Under the pieces are notes generated by a model. That model did not search any database. It was not told the DNA's origin and saw only the letters and a program-made list of their open reading frames with translations. Source: Saccharothrix sp. S26 (lineage in GTDB: Bacteria > Actinomycetota > Actinomycetes > Mycobacteriales > Pseudonocardiaceae). Taken from it: 58,604 nucleotides of DNA. The stretch covers positions 1 through 58,604 of the forward strand of contig NZ_JAJUWT010000038.1 of NCBI RefSeq assembly GCF_021390395.1, given 5' to 3'. The position numbers and the translations under genes are program-made. Shown in pieces: positions 41,913 through 50,852 of the stretch (positions are counted from its first letter, which is position 1; each line of letters opens with the position of its first letter).

Positions 41913-43922
41913 GTGGTGCGACACCTTCCCCTGCTGACCGACCACTCCCCCGGGCGCGCGGCCGTCACCTGCCGATACCGCTGCGGTGACGCGTGCTTCC
42001 ACGACGTGCCCAACACCTCGGGCAACCCGTACTTCGGCGACCTGCTCGACCGGCGCACCGCGATCAAGGCCGCCGTGGTCGTCGGAGCCCTCGGTGGCGT
42101 CCTGGGCGGCGCCGCCACCGCCGCGGCCGAGCCCGACGCGGCGGACCGACACCCCCTCGGCCTCGACTTCGACCCCGTCGCCCCCAACACGCTCGACGCC
42201 GTCGTCGTCCCCGAGGGCTACCGCCAGGAAGTCGTGATCCGGTGGGGCGACCCGCTCTTCCCGGACGCGCCGGAGTTCGACTTCGACCGCCAGACCGCCG
42301 CCGCCCAGGCCCGGCAGTTCGGCTACAACTGCGACTTCGCCGCCCTCGTGCCGCTGGACCCGGCCGGGCGCACGAACCTGCTGGTCACCAACCACGAGTA
42401 CACCGGCGAACCGTTCATGTTCCGCGGTTACGACGAGGCGAACCCCACCCGCGAGCAGGTCGAGATCGCGTGGGCGGCCCACGGCCTGTCCGTCGTGCAG
42501 GTCCGGCAGGCCCGCGACGGCCGCCTCACCACCCGGTTCTCCCGCTACAACCGCCGCATCACCGCCACCACGCCGTTCAAGATCACCGGACCGGCGGCGG
42601 GCTCGAAGTACCTGAAGACCTCGGCCGACCCGACCGGCACCCGGGTGCTGGGGACGTTGAACAATTGCGCCGGCGGCGTCACGCCGTGGGGCACGATCCT
42701 GTCCGGCGAGGAGAACTTCAACCAGTACTTCGCCAACGCCGACGCGCTCGCCGACCCGCGCCTGACCCGCTACGGCGTCACGGGCACCGCCACCACCCGC
42801 AAGTGGGAGCGGTTCGACGAGCGGTTCGACCTCGCGCGGGAGCCCAACGAGGTCAACCGGTTCGGGTACGTGGTCGAGCTCGACCCGACCGACCCCGACT
42901 CCACCCCGGTCAAGCACACCGCGCTGGGCCGCTTCAAGCACGAGTGCGCCAACGTCCGCCTCGCCGCCGACGGACGAGTGGTCGCCTACTCCGGTGACGA
43001 CGAGCGGTTCGAGTACATCTACAAGTTCGTCTCCACCGGCAAGGTCCGCAAGGGCGACAGCAAGGCCGCCCGCAGGCACAACATGACCCTGCTCGACGAC
43101 GGCACGCTCTACGTCGCCCGCTTCACCGGCGACAGCCCGCCCGCCGAGATCGACGGCACCGGCCGGCTGCCCTCCGACGGCCGGTTCGACGGCCGCGGCG
43201 AGTGGGTGCCGCTCGCCTCGGGCGACCGCTCGTTCGTGCCGGGCATGACCGCCGAGGAGGTCTACGTCTTCACCCGGTCGGCCGCCGACAAGGTCGGAGC
43301 CACCAGGATGGACCGCCCCGAGGACATCCAGACCCACCCGCACACCGGCGTCGTCTACTGCGCCCTCAGCAACAACGTCGACCGCGGCAAGGCGGGCAAG
43401 GAAGGCGCGACCGAGCCCAACCCGCGGGTGAACAACAAGCACGGCCAGGTGCTCGAGCTGACCGAACGCGACGGCGACCCCCTCGCGCTCGCGTTCTCCT
43501 GGAACCTCATGCTCGTGTGCGGCGACCCGGCGTCGCCGGACACCTACTTCGCGGGCTACGACAAGAGCCGCGTGTCGCCGATCTCCAGCCCCGACAACGT
43601 GGCGTTCGACCGGCACGGCAACCTGTGGATCTCCAGCGACTCGGCGGGCGCGCTCCACGGCAACAACGACGGCCTGTACGCGGTGCCGGTGTCCGGTGCG
43701 AGCCGCGGCCACCTCAAGGCGTTCCTCACCGTGCCGCGCGGCGCGGAGACGTGCGGGCCGGTGATCGGCGAACGCGTCGTCACGGTGTGCGTGCAGCACC
43801 CCGGCGAGGTCGACGGCGCGAGCGCGGACAACCCCGCCTCGCACTGGCCGGACGGCGGCGACTCGCAACCGCGGCCGTCGGTGGTCGCGGTGTGGCGCGA
43901 GGGTCGGCGCGTCGGCGAGTGA
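41913..43922 (+). CDS. PhoX-type alkaline phosphatase (DUF839)
   Basis: 669 residues from GTG 41913, seven bases after GGAGG. PhoX enzymes are exported Ca/Fe-dependent phosphomonoesterases made under phosphate limitation. The N-terminus has a Cys-containing motif CRYRCGDACFHD, then a twin-arginine signal (LDRRTAIKAA plus VVVGALGGVLGGAATAAA, residues ~46-75). The DUF839 beta-propeller includes FGYNCDF, NHEYTGEPFMF, LNNCAGGVTPWGTILSGEEN, FKHECANV, DRPEDIQ and CGDPASPDTYF. A close paralogue follows in tandem. The preceding PHO box supports PhoP control. Confidence 0.9.
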   Translation: MVRHLPLLTDHSPGRAAVTCRYRCGDACFHDVPNTSGNPYFGDLLDRRTAIKAAVVVGALGGVLGGAATAAAEPDAADRHPLGLDFDPVAPNTLDAVVVPEGYRQEVVIRWGDPLFPDAPEFDFDRQTAAAQARQFGYNCDFAALVPLDPAGRTNLLVTNHEYTGEPFMFRGYDEANPTREQVEIAWAAHGLSVVQVRQARDGRLTTRFSRYNRRITATTPFKITGPAAGSKYLKTSADPTGTRVLGTLNNCAGGVTPWGTILSGEENFNQYFANADALADPRLTRYGVTGTATTRKWERFDERFDLAREPNEVNRFGYVVELDPTDPDSTPVKHTALGRFKHECANVRLAADGRVVAYSGDDERFEYIYKFVSTGKVRKGDSKAARRHNMTLLDDGTLYVARFTGDSPPAEIDGTGRLPSDGRFDGRGEWVPLASGDRSFVPGMTAEEVYVFTRSAADKVGATRMDRPEDIQTHPHTGVVYCALSNNVDRGKAGKEGATEPNPRVNNKHGQVLELTERDGDPLALAFSWNLMLVCGDPASPDTYFAGYDKSRVSPISSPDNVAFDRHGNLWISSDSAGALHGNNDGLYAVPVSGASRGHLKAFLTVPRGAETCGPVIGERVVTVCVQHPGEVDGASADNPASHWPDGGDSQPRPSVVAVWREGRRVGE

Positions 43923-43927
43923 GGCCG

Positions 43928-43966
43928 CCGGTGTGGTCGCCCGGCGCGACCGGGCGACCACACCGG
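43928..43966 (+). terminator. Terminator between the two phoX genes
   Basis: Perfect 17-bp stem (43928-43944 with 43950-43966, core GTGGTCGCCCGG), loop CGCGA, five bases after the stop of the first phoX. Confidence 0.88.
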
Positions 43967-44004
43967 GTGCGAGCAGGGCGTTCCGATTCGCCCACGACGG
44001 AGGT

Positions 44005-44022
44005 GTTCGCCTCGCGTTCACC
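44005..44022 (+). promoter_or_regulatory. PHO box upstream of the second phoX
   Basis: GTTCGCC (44005-44011) and GTTCACC (44016-44022) are direct repeats with an exact 11-bp period, the PhoP spacing. A TACGGT -10 candidate lies at 44054-44059, so a bound activator would sit just upstream of the promoter. Confidence 0.7.
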
Positions 44023-44094
44023 TCGAAGTCCGCTGGTGGAGCACTTGCCCTCTTACGGTCGCCCGGTTCCCACTGAGCGATCTCGGAGGTCCGC

Positions 44095-46176
44095 GTGTCC
44101 TCATCCACCGATCGGGGGCGGCGTCTGCTGCCCCTCCTGCCCAACCACCCCCTCGGGCGTTCGGCGATCACCTGCAAGTACCGCTGCGGCGACGCGTGCG
44201 CGCACGAGGCGCCCAACACGTCCGACAACGCCTACTTCGGTGACGTCGTCGGCGAGGTCGTGCGTCGGCGTGGCCTGCTGAAGGCCAGCGCGGTGCTCGC
44301 GGTCGCGGGCGCGGGTGTCGGGCTGGTCGGTGCCGGTACCGCCGCCGCGAAGCCCGAGGTCGAGCGGGACGCCGACCTGGGCGGCGGTCGTCGCCGCGAC
44401 GGCCTGAACTTCGCCGCCGTCGCGCCCAACACCGAGGACCGCGTCGTCACGCCCGAGGGCTACGAGCAGGGCGTCGTGCTGCGCTGGGGCGACCCGGTCG
44501 TGCCCGGCGCGCCCGCGTTCGACTTCGACCGGCAGACCGCGGCGGCGCAGGCCAAGCAGTTCGGCTACAATTGCGACTTCCTCGGCCTGGTGCCGCTGGG
44601 CGGGCACGACGAGTGGGTGCTGGTGGCCAACCACGAGTACACCACCGAGGAGTTCCTGTTCAAGAACTGGGACGCGGCCAACCCCACCCGTGAGCAGACC
44701 GAGATCGCGTGGGCCGCGCACGGCCTGTCCGTGGTGCGGGTCGAGCGCGACCGGCGCAGCGGCAAGCTCGTGCCGAAGCTGGACCGGCGCTACAACCGCC
44801 GCATCACGGCGACCTCCGAGTTCAAGGTCACCGGCCCGGCGGCGGGCTCGAAGTTCCTCAAGACCTCGGCCGACCCGACCGGCACGCGGGTGCTGGGGAC
44901 GTTGAACAACTGCGCCGGCGGCGTCACGCCGTGGGGCACCATCCTGTCCGGCGAGGAGAACTTCAACCAGTACTTCGCCAACGCGGGCTCGGTCACCGAC
45001 CCCGTCGCCAAGGCGCGGCTGTCCCGCTACGGCCTGTCCGGCGCGGCGTCCACGCGCAAGTGGGAGCGGTTCGACAAGCGCTTCGACGTGGCGCAGGAGC
45101 CCAACGAGGTGCACCGGTTCGGCTGGGTCGTCGAGATCGACCCGCTCGACCCGGACTCGACCCCGGTCAAGCACACCGCGCTCGGCCGCTTCAAGCACGA
45201 GGGCGCGAACGTGATCATCGCCCGCGACGGCCGCGTGGTCGCGTACATGGGCGACGACGAGCGCTTCGACTACATGTACAAGTTCGTCTCCGACGAGAAG
45301 TACAAGCCGGGCAACAGCAAGCACGCCCGTGAGCACAACAAGAAGCTGCTCGACAAGGGCACGCTGTACGTCGCCAAGTTCACCGGCGACAGCCCGGTCG
45401 CCGAGATCGACGGCTCCGGCAAGCTGCCCGCCGACGGCGAGTTCGACGGCTCCGGCGAGTGGATCCCGCTGGCCGCGGGCGACCGCTCGTTCGTGCCCGG
45501 CTTCACCGCCGAGGAGGTCTACGTCTTCACCCGGCTCGCGGCGGACGCCGTCGGCCCGACGAAGATGGACCGCCCCGAGGACGTCGAGCCCAACCCGCGC
45601 AACCGCCGGGTGTACGCGGCGCTGACCAACAACAGCGACCGCGGCAAGGCGGGCAAGGAAGGCGCGACCGAGCCCAACCCGCGGCTGAACAACCGGCACG
45701 GGCACGTGCTGGAGCTGGAGGAGCGGCGCGGCGACAACACCGCCACGTCGTTCTCCTGGAAGCTGCTGCTGGTCTGCGGCGACCCGACCTCGCCCGACAC
45801 GTACTTCGGCGGGTACGACAAGACCCAGGTCTCGCCGATCTCGTGCCCGGACAACCTCGCGTTCGACGACCAGGGCAACCTGTGGATCTCCACCGACGGC
45901 AACGCCCTGAAGTCCAACGACGGCCTGTTCGCGGTGCCGGTCGAGGGCCCGTACCGCGGTCGGGTGAAGCAGTTCCTCACCGTGCCGAGGGGCGCGGAGA
46001 CGTGCGGCCCGGTGGTGGAGGACGACTTCGTGCTCGTGGCCGTGCAGCACCCCGGCGAGATCGACGGCGCGTCGGCCGCCAACCCGCTGTCGCACTGGCC
46101 GGACGGCGGCACCTCCCAACCCCGCCCGTCCGTGGTCGCGGTGTGGAAGAAGGACAAGGGCCGCATCTGCGGCTGA
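44095..46176 (+). CDS. PhoX-type alkaline phosphatase (DUF839), tandem paralogue
   Basis: 693 residues, GTG start with GGAGG upstream. It is closely similar to the preceding gene throughout: CKYRCGDACAHEAPNTSDN, then a twin-arginine signal (VRRRGLLKASAVLAVAGAG), FGYNCDFLGLVPL, LNNCAGGVTPWGTILSGEEN (identical), DRPEDVEPNPRNRRVYAALT, CGDPTSPDTYFGGYDKTQVS. It has more lysines and a longer linker after the signal. The FKHECANV cysteine of the first copy is a glycine here (FKHEGANV), so a disulfide or metal contact may differ. It has its own PHO box and a terminator separates it from the first copy, so the two are independently controlled. Confidence 0.9.
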   Translation: MSSSTDRGRRLLPLLPNHPLGRSAITCKYRCGDACAHEAPNTSDNAYFGDVVGEVVRRRGLLKASAVLAVAGAGVGLVGAGTAAAKPEVERDADLGGGRRRDGLNFAAVAPNTEDRVVTPEGYEQGVVLRWGDPVVPGAPAFDFDRQTAAAQAKQFGYNCDFLGLVPLGGHDEWVLVANHEYTTEEFLFKNWDAANPTREQTEIAWAAHGLSVVRVERDRRSGKLVPKLDRRYNRRITATSEFKVTGPAAGSKFLKTSADPTGTRVLGTLNNCAGGVTPWGTILSGEENFNQYFANAGSVTDPVAKARLSRYGLSGAASTRKWERFDKRFDVAQEPNEVHRFGWVVEIDPLDPDSTPVKHTALGRFKHEGANVIIARDGRVVAYMGDDERFDYMYKFVSDEKYKPGNSKHAREHNKKLLDKGTLYVAKFTGDSPVAEIDGSGKLPADGEFDGSGEWIPLAAGDRSFVPGFTAEEVYVFTRLAADAVGPTKMDRPEDVEPNPRNRRVYAALTNNSDRGKAGKEGATEPNPRLNNRHGHVLELEERRGDNTATSFSWKLLLVCGDPTSPDTYFGGYDKTQVSPISCPDNLAFDDQGNLWISTDGNALKSNDGLFAVPVEGPYRGRVKQFLTVPRGAETCGPVVEDDFVLVAVQHPGEIDGASAANPLSHWPDGGTSQPRPSVVAVWKKDKGRICG

Positions 46177-46217
46177 CCCGAGGTGGGGGGCTCGCTCACC
46201 CCGAGCCCTCCACACCT

Positions 46218-46357
46218 CGAGAGTCCTACGTTCAGCACCCGAGAGTCCTACGTTCGCGACCCCCGAGTTGAACGGTCACGACGAGCGGCAGGTGCGCGAG
46301 TGTTGAATTCGGGGGTCCTGGACGTAGGACTCTCGCGGCGCGAACGTAGGACTCTCG
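46218..46357. repeat. Composite inverted repeat built from 22-bp units
   Basis: Left arm: two tandem units CGAGAGTCCTACGTTC at 46218 and 46240 (22-bp period), then CCCCCGAGTTGAAC at 46260. Right arm, inverted: GTTGAATTCGGGGG (46302-46315), then GACGTAGGACTCTCG (~46321-46335) and GAACGTAGGACTCTCG (46342-46357). The whole element is an imperfect ~140-bp palindrome between phoX and an SDR gene. A related array lies at 58338. It could form a very long hairpin. Confidence 0.85.
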
Positions 46358-46362
46358 CGGAT

Positions 46363-46368
46363 TAGGGT
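46363..46368 (+). promoter_or_regulatory. -10 element of a leaderless SDR transcript
   Basis: TAGGGT lies 6 bp before ATG 46375, the spacing of a leaderless promoter; there is no ribosome-binding site. The -35 region falls inside the last unit of the adjoining repeat. Confidence 0.55.
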
Positions 46369-46374
46369 GCGGGT

Positions 46375-47055
46375 ATGAGTCGACCCGTTGCCCTGGTCAC
46401 CGGTGCGTCGCGTGGGATCGGCGCGGCCGTCGCACGTGTGCTCGCGCCCACGCACGACCTGCTGCTCGGCGGTCGTGACGAGGTGGCGCTCAAGGCGCTG
46501 GCCGGTTCGTTGCCGTCCGCCCGGCCCTGGCCCGTGGAACTGACCGACCCCGACGCGTTGGCCGCCGCCACCGCGGACCTCACCCGCCTGGACGTCCTCG
46601 TGCACAGCGCGGGCATCGCCGAGCTCGGCCCGCTCGCCGACGCGACCGCGGACACCTGGCGGCGCACCCTCGACGTCAACGTGGTCGCGGTCGCCGAGCT
46701 CACCCGGCTCGCGCTGCCCCTGCTGCGCGCCGCCCGCGGCCACGTCGTGCTGATCAACTCCGGCGCGGGCCTGCGCGCCAACCCCGGCTGGGGCGTCTAC
46801 GCGGCGAGCAAGTTCGCCCTCCGGGCCTTCGCCGACGCCCTGCGCGCCGAGGAGGACGACCTCCGCGTCACGTCCGTCCACCCCGGACGCGTCGACACCG
46901 ACATGCAGCGCGGCGTCCGCGAGCAGGAGAGCGGCGACTACCAGCCGCACCTCTACCTGACCGCGGACTCCGTGGCCCGAGCGGTCGCCACCGCCGTGCA
47001 CGCGGGCGACGACGCGCACCTCACCGAGATCGTCGTCCGCCCGCGCCCCCGCTAG
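46375..47055 (+). CDS. Short-chain dehydrogenase/reductase
   Basis: 226 residues. VALVTGASRGIGAAVARVLA (cofactor), HSAGIAELGPL in place of the usual NNAG, catalytic Ser in LINSGAGLRAN, Tyr/Lys in YAASKFALRAFADAL, and PGRVDTDMQ. A substrate cannot be assigned. It is convergent with the deaminase gene, two bases apart. Confidence 0.9.
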   Translation: MSRPVALVTGASRGIGAAVARVLAPTHDLLLGGRDEVALKALAGSLPSARPWPVELTDPDALAAATADLTRLDVLVHSAGIAELGPLADATADTWRRTLDVNVVAVAELTRLALPLLRAARGHVVLINSGAGLRANPGWGVYAASKFALRAFADALRAEEDDLRVTSVHPGRVDTDMQRGVREQESGDYQPHLYLTADSVARAVATAVHAGDDAHLTEIVVRPRPR

Positions 47056-47057
47056 CG

Positions 47058-48359
47058 CTACCGCAGGCGGGCGGCCACCTCGCGCACGCCCGCCTGCGCC
47101 TCGCGCCGGTCCACGGCCGTCGTCTCGCCGTCGGCCACGACCTGCTTGCCCGCCACCCACACGTCCTTGACCCGACGCGTGCCCGACGCCCACACCAGGT
47201 TCGCCAGCACCTGCTCGTCCGGCGCGTCCAACCCGGTGGCGAACGCCGGGTCGTCCACGTCCACGTGCACGACGTCGCCCCACCGACCGGGCTCCAACGC
47301 GCCGAGGTCGTCACGGCCCAACGCCGCCGCACCACCCCGCGTGGCCAGCAGCAACGCGTCCGCCGCACGCATCGCCGTCGCGTCACCGGACGTCACGCGC
47401 GCCAGCAGCGCCGCCAGCCTGGCCTCCTCGAACAGGTCCAGGTCGTCGTTGGAGGCGGGCCCGTCGGTGCCCAGCCCGACCGCGATGCCGGCGTCCAGGT
47501 AGGACCGCAGCGGCGCGATGCCGGACGCCAGCTTGGTGTTCGAGCCGGGGCAGTGCGCGACACCCACGCCGTGCTCGGCGTAGATGGCGACGTCCTCCGG
47601 CGAGAGGTGCACGGAGTGCGCCGACAGCACCCGCCCGCCCAGCACGCCCGCCTGCTCCAGCAGCCGCGGCACGGAGCCGTGCGACTGCCGCTGCGCCACG
47701 TCCTCCTCGGCCGACTCCGCCACGTGCACCTGCACCAACGCGCCCCGGTCCCGCGCCTCGCCGGCGATCTCGCCCAACGCCTCGGGCGAGAGGATGTACG
47801 CCGAGTGCGGCCCGTAGCTCAGCTCGACCCGCTCGTCCGGCCCGAACCGCAGCCCGTCGGCGTCGATCCACCGGGTGATCTCGTCGGTCATCGGCCGCCA
47901 CGGCATGCCCGGCAGGTCCATGATCGCCGCGCCGAACAGCACCCGCGACCCGGCCGCCAGCACCGCGTCCGCGAGCTGCTCGCCGTGGAAGTACATCTCC
48001 GCGCTCGTGGTCACGCCGTTGCGCAGCATCTCCACCGCGCCGAGCAGCATGCCGACCCGGATGTCCGCGGGCTTCATCTTCGCCTCGGCGGGCCACATCG
48101 CCTCGCGCAGCCAGCGCAGCAGCGGCAGGTCGCCGCCCATGCCGCGCAGCAGCACCATGGGGCTGTGCGCGTGCGCGTTGACCAGACCGGGGAGCAGGAT
48201 CCCGCTCAGCCGGCGGACCTCGCCGGTGAACTCCGGCGCGTCGGCGGCCGGGCCGACGTGCGCCACCCGGCCGTCCACGACGTCGACCACGGCGTCGCGC
48301 AGGACGGTGCAGGCGGGATCGCAGGGCAGGACCACTGGGGCGTGCAGGCGCAGCGACAT
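47058..48359 (-). CDS. Amidohydrolase, MTA/SAH deaminase-like
   Basis: 433 residues from ATG 48359. It belongs to the TrzN/AtzA/MtaD branch of metal-dependent deaminases. Metal ligands: NAHAHSPM (H-x-H), HVAESAEED, HSVHLS, TDGPASNDDLDLF. A long N-terminal beta-strand domain and LPGLVNAHAHSPMVLLRGM are typical of 5'-methylthioadenosine/S-adenosylhomocysteine deaminases, with MDLPGMPW as a substrate-side segment. It would turn adenine nucleosides into inosine analogues. Related enzymes act on other ring amines, so the exact substrate is uncertain. Confidence 0.83.
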   Translation of the reverse strand: MSLRLHAPVVLPCDPACTVLRDAVVDVVDGRVAHVGPAADAPEFTGEVRRLSGILLPGLVNAHAHSPMVLLRGMGGDLPLLRWLREAMWPAEAKMKPADIRVGMLLGAVEMLRNGVTTSAEMYFHGEQLADAVLAAGSRVLFGAAIMDLPGMPWRPMTDEITRWIDADGLRFGPDERVELSYGPHSAYILSPEALGEIAGEARDRGALVQVHVAESAEEDVAQRQSHGSVPRLLEQAGVLGGRVLSAHSVHLSPEDVAIYAEHGVGVAHCPGSNTKLASGIAPLRSYLDAGIAVGLGTDGPASNDDLDLFEEARLAALLARVTSGDATAMRAADALLLATRGGAAALGRDDLGALEPGRWGDVVHVDVDDPAFATGLDAPDEQVLANLVWASGTRRVKDVWVAGKQVVADGETTAVDRREAQAGVREVAARLR

Positions 48360-48532
48360 GCCCCGATCCTGCCCCACTCGATCGAGCGACACACAACGTG
48401 TCGGGGCACGCGTCGCCTCGTAACCCGAACAGTGGGTTTGACCTTCTTGGGCGGTGTTCACCCGCCGGGTGGACGTAATCTCCGAAACGTTGGGAGAGGT
48501 GGTGGTCCCGCTGATCCGGCGAAGGAGTGACA

Positions 48533-49402
48533 GTGGCTCGTAACGGTGGAAGTGGTCAACCCGGCGAGCGGCGCGGGAGGGGGGAGCCCGCGGCGGCGGT
48601 CCTGCGATCGGAGGCTGACTTCTCCGAGCCCGGCCTGTCCCGGGAGCGCCGCTGGCTCGCGCTGTTCCTGCTGGTGCACCTGGTGGACGACAACGGCCGG
48701 ATGGGCACCGCCTACCGGCGGGTGCTGCGGCGGGCGGCGCGAACACCGGGGCACTGGGCGCACGGCCGGTCGCTGGGCGCGGTCCGGGCCGAGGTGACGC
48801 GCTGGATCGGCGTGCAGGCGCGGCCGGACAGCGTGCCGCCGTGGGATCGGATCGCGAGCCTGGTCCACGCCGCCGTGCACCCGGCGGAAGCGCCTGCCGT
48901 GCTGGCGACCGCCCGCCACCTGCACGGCCTGGTGACCGGTGAGGCGACCGACGACCCGCGCCCGCGCTGGCTGGACCCGTCGGTGGACAACATCACCACG
49001 TCGATGATCGGCGGCCCGGCCTGGGCGCGGAAGCACGGCCTGCCCGTGCCGGAGCAGGCGTTCGGCGACCCGGAGCCGGCAGCCGACGTGCCCGCGCCGC
49101 GCGACCGGGAGTCGAGCGCGTACGAGATGCTGTGGACGGTCGTGCGGGTGCACCGCGACGCCGAGGCGCGGATCGCCGAGCTGGAGCACCAGGTCCGCCT
49201 GCTGCACGAGGAGAACGCGCGGCTCTCCGGCGACGTCACCACCTGGCTGGGCGACTACCGCCCGGCGATCCCCGACCAGGACCGCGGCCCGCGCAGCCGC
49301 CGCCCCGTCGTCGACCGGCACCTGGCCGTCGAGGACCCGGCGCAGACCTTCACCTACCCGCTGCCCGTCGAACTGCCCGCGAAACGCCCCACCGCGGGGT
49401 GA
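48533..49402 (+). CDS. Unrecognised protein with HTH-like and coiled-coil parts
   Basis: 289 residues from GTG 48533, five bases after AAGGAG (48522-48527). Residues 40-130 are helical: RERRWLALFLLVHLVDDNGR, ARTPGHWAHGRSLGAVRAEV, PPWDRIASLVHAAV. This weakly resembles the HTH-like region of actinobacterial XRE proteins. Residues ~200-240 form a likely coiled coil (VHRDAEARIAELEHQVRLLH, EENARLSGDV). The C-terminus is Pro/Arg-rich. It has no signal peptide. It is convergent with the orphan kinase gene. I cannot name a family. Confidence 0.65.
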   Translation: MARNGGSGQPGERRGRGEPAAAVLRSEADFSEPGLSRERRWLALFLLVHLVDDNGRMGTAYRRVLRRAARTPGHWAHGRSLGAVRAEVTRWIGVQARPDSVPPWDRIASLVHAAVHPAEAPAVLATARHLHGLVTGEATDDPRPRWLDPSVDNITTSMIGGPAWARKHGLPVPEQAFGDPEPAADVPAPRDRESSAYEMLWTVVRVHRDAEARIAELEHQVRLLHEENARLSGDVTTWLGDYRPAIPDQDRGPRSRRPVVDRHLAVEDPAQTFTYPLPVELPAKRPTAG

Positions 49403-49405
49403 GCG

Positions 49406-50566
49406 TCACCGCGTCACGGGCAGGGCGGCGCGCACCTCCCAGCCGCCGCCGGCCCGTGCGCCCGCGCTGAACCGACCGCCGAGCAGCTCGACGCGCTCCC
49501 TCATGCCCACCAACCCGTAACCACCGGACCCGCCGACGGGCGCGGCCTTGCGCGCGCGCCCGTCGTCGGCCACCAGCACGTGCACCACACCGTCCGAAAC
49601 GGACACCGAGACGTCCACAGCGGACACGCCCTCGGCGTGCTTGCGCGCGTTGGTCAACGACTCCTGCACCAACCGCAGCACCGAGCGGCCCAACGACGGC
49701 GGCACGGACACCGGCAGGTCTACGTGCAGCCGCACGGGCTGGCCGGACCGCTCCACCACCCCGCGCACGTCGTCGGCCAGGTCGCTGGACGCGGTCGGCG
49801 CGTCGGCCTCGGTGCCGCGCAACGTGCCGACCAGGCGGCGCATCTCGGTCAACGCCTCGTTGCCGCTGCGCACGATGATCGGCAGCGCCTCCTGCGCCGC
49901 CGCCGGCACGGCCTGCGCCGCCTGCGCGTGCACCACCATCCCGGTCACGTAGTGCGCGATCACGTCGTGCAGCTCGCGCGCCAGCGCCATCCGCTCGGCG
50001 TGCTGCGCCGCCGCCACCTCGGCCCGCACGGCGGTCGCGCGCTCCCGGTCGCGGGCGCGGAAGTACAGCCCGGTGCCCAGCGACAGCGCCAGCAGCACCG
50101 TGCCGCCGACGACCTGCTGCCACGGCCCGGGCCCGCTGTAGTCGTCCGGCCAGTACCGCGACCAGTAGTCCGGGCGCAGGGGCGCCGTGCCCACCGCCAC
50201 CGCGACGAGCACGACCACCGCCACGGCGGCGCGCACCAGCGGCTCCTGCCGCACGACCACGGCGATGATCGCCATCACCGCGGCGGTCTCGGAGATCACC
50301 AGACCGCTGATCGCCGGCACCACCGGGGCGACGTCGGCCACCCGCAGCACGACCGAGCTCGCGGCCAGCGCCGTGGCGGCGGCCAGCGCGGCGTCGAACG
50401 GTCGGCGCGGCGCGAGCACCGACAGCACGCACACGACCGCCGAGCCGGGCAGCTGCCACCAGGCCGGCTCTCCGAGCGCTTCACCGCCGAAGAAGAAGAG
50501 CAGGGCGCACGCCAACGGCCACTGGCGGCGCAGCAGGGGCCGCCACCCGAGGTGAGTGCTCTCCAC
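49406..50566 (-). CDS. Orphan sensor histidine kinase (HisKA_3)
   Basis: 386 residues. About six membrane helices occupy residues 15-165 (ALLFFFGGEALG, VVPAISGLVISETAAVMAII, VVGGTVLLALSLGTGLYF). The phospho-acceptor is ALARELHDVIAHYVTGMVVH. The ATPase has VQESLTNARKHAEG (N box) and ADDGRARKAAPVGGSGGYGL (G boxes, with little conservation in G1). No response regulator gene is adjacent on either side, unusual for this class. The nearest neighbours are a 32-residue membrane protein and the NOS-like gene. Confidence 0.9.
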   Translation of the reverse strand: MESTHLGWRPLLRRQWPLACALLFFFGGEALGEPAWWQLPGSAVVCVLSVLAPRRPFDAALAAATALAASSVVLRVADVAPVVPAISGLVISETAAVMAIIAVVVRQEPLVRAAVAVVVLVAVAVGTAPLRPDYWSRYWPDDYSGPGPWQQVVGGTVLLALSLGTGLYFRARDRERATAVRAEVAAAQHAERMALARELHDVIAHYVTGMVVHAQAAQAVPAAAQEALPIIVRSGNEALTEMRRLVGTLRGTEADAPTASSDLADDVRGVVERSGQPVRLHVDLPVSVPPSLGRSVLRLVQESLTNARKHAEGVSAVDVSVSVSDGVVHVLVADDGRARKAAPVGGSGGYGLVGMRERVELLGGRFSAGARAGGGWEVRAALPVTR

Positions 50567-50735
50567 GGGATCTCACCGTAGGTGGTCACGCCGCGCGGCG
50601 CGTCCGACCCCGGTCGGGTGGCCCGTCAACCGCCAGGCTGACCCGAACGCGTGCCGAAACACACCAGTGGCCGATGTCGGATGACGAATCCCGGGGTGAC
50701 TCTTGAGTGGTGAGTCGGGGAACGGGAGGGACACC

Positions 50736-50834
50736 ATGTTCGGAGTGGTCGCGACGTGGGCGGGCGCGGTGCTCGGCCTGCTGGTGCTGGTGCTGATGGC
50801 GTTGGCGGGCGTGCTGATCGACTCGCAGCGCTGA
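50736..50834 (+). CDS. 32-residue single-helix membrane peptide
   Basis: ATG 50736 follows GGGAGGG (50724-50730) by five bases and encodes MFGVVATWAGAVLGLL, then VLVLMALAGVLIDSQR. It is almost entirely one membrane helix with a short polar end. The strong ribosome-binding site and codon use support a real gene. It lies between the divergent orphan kinase and the convergent NOS-like gene. Its function is unknown; small single-helix proteins often modulate membrane kinases or transporters. Confidence 0.6.
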   Translation: MFGVVATWAGAVLGLLVLVLMALAGVLIDSQR

Positions 50835-50852
50835 TCCGGGGGCTGGGCGGCC

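Noticed and set aside
46218..46357. CRISPR array
   Set aside because: The repeat units are separated by only a few bases, are mirrored in an inverted arm, and no cas genes are near.
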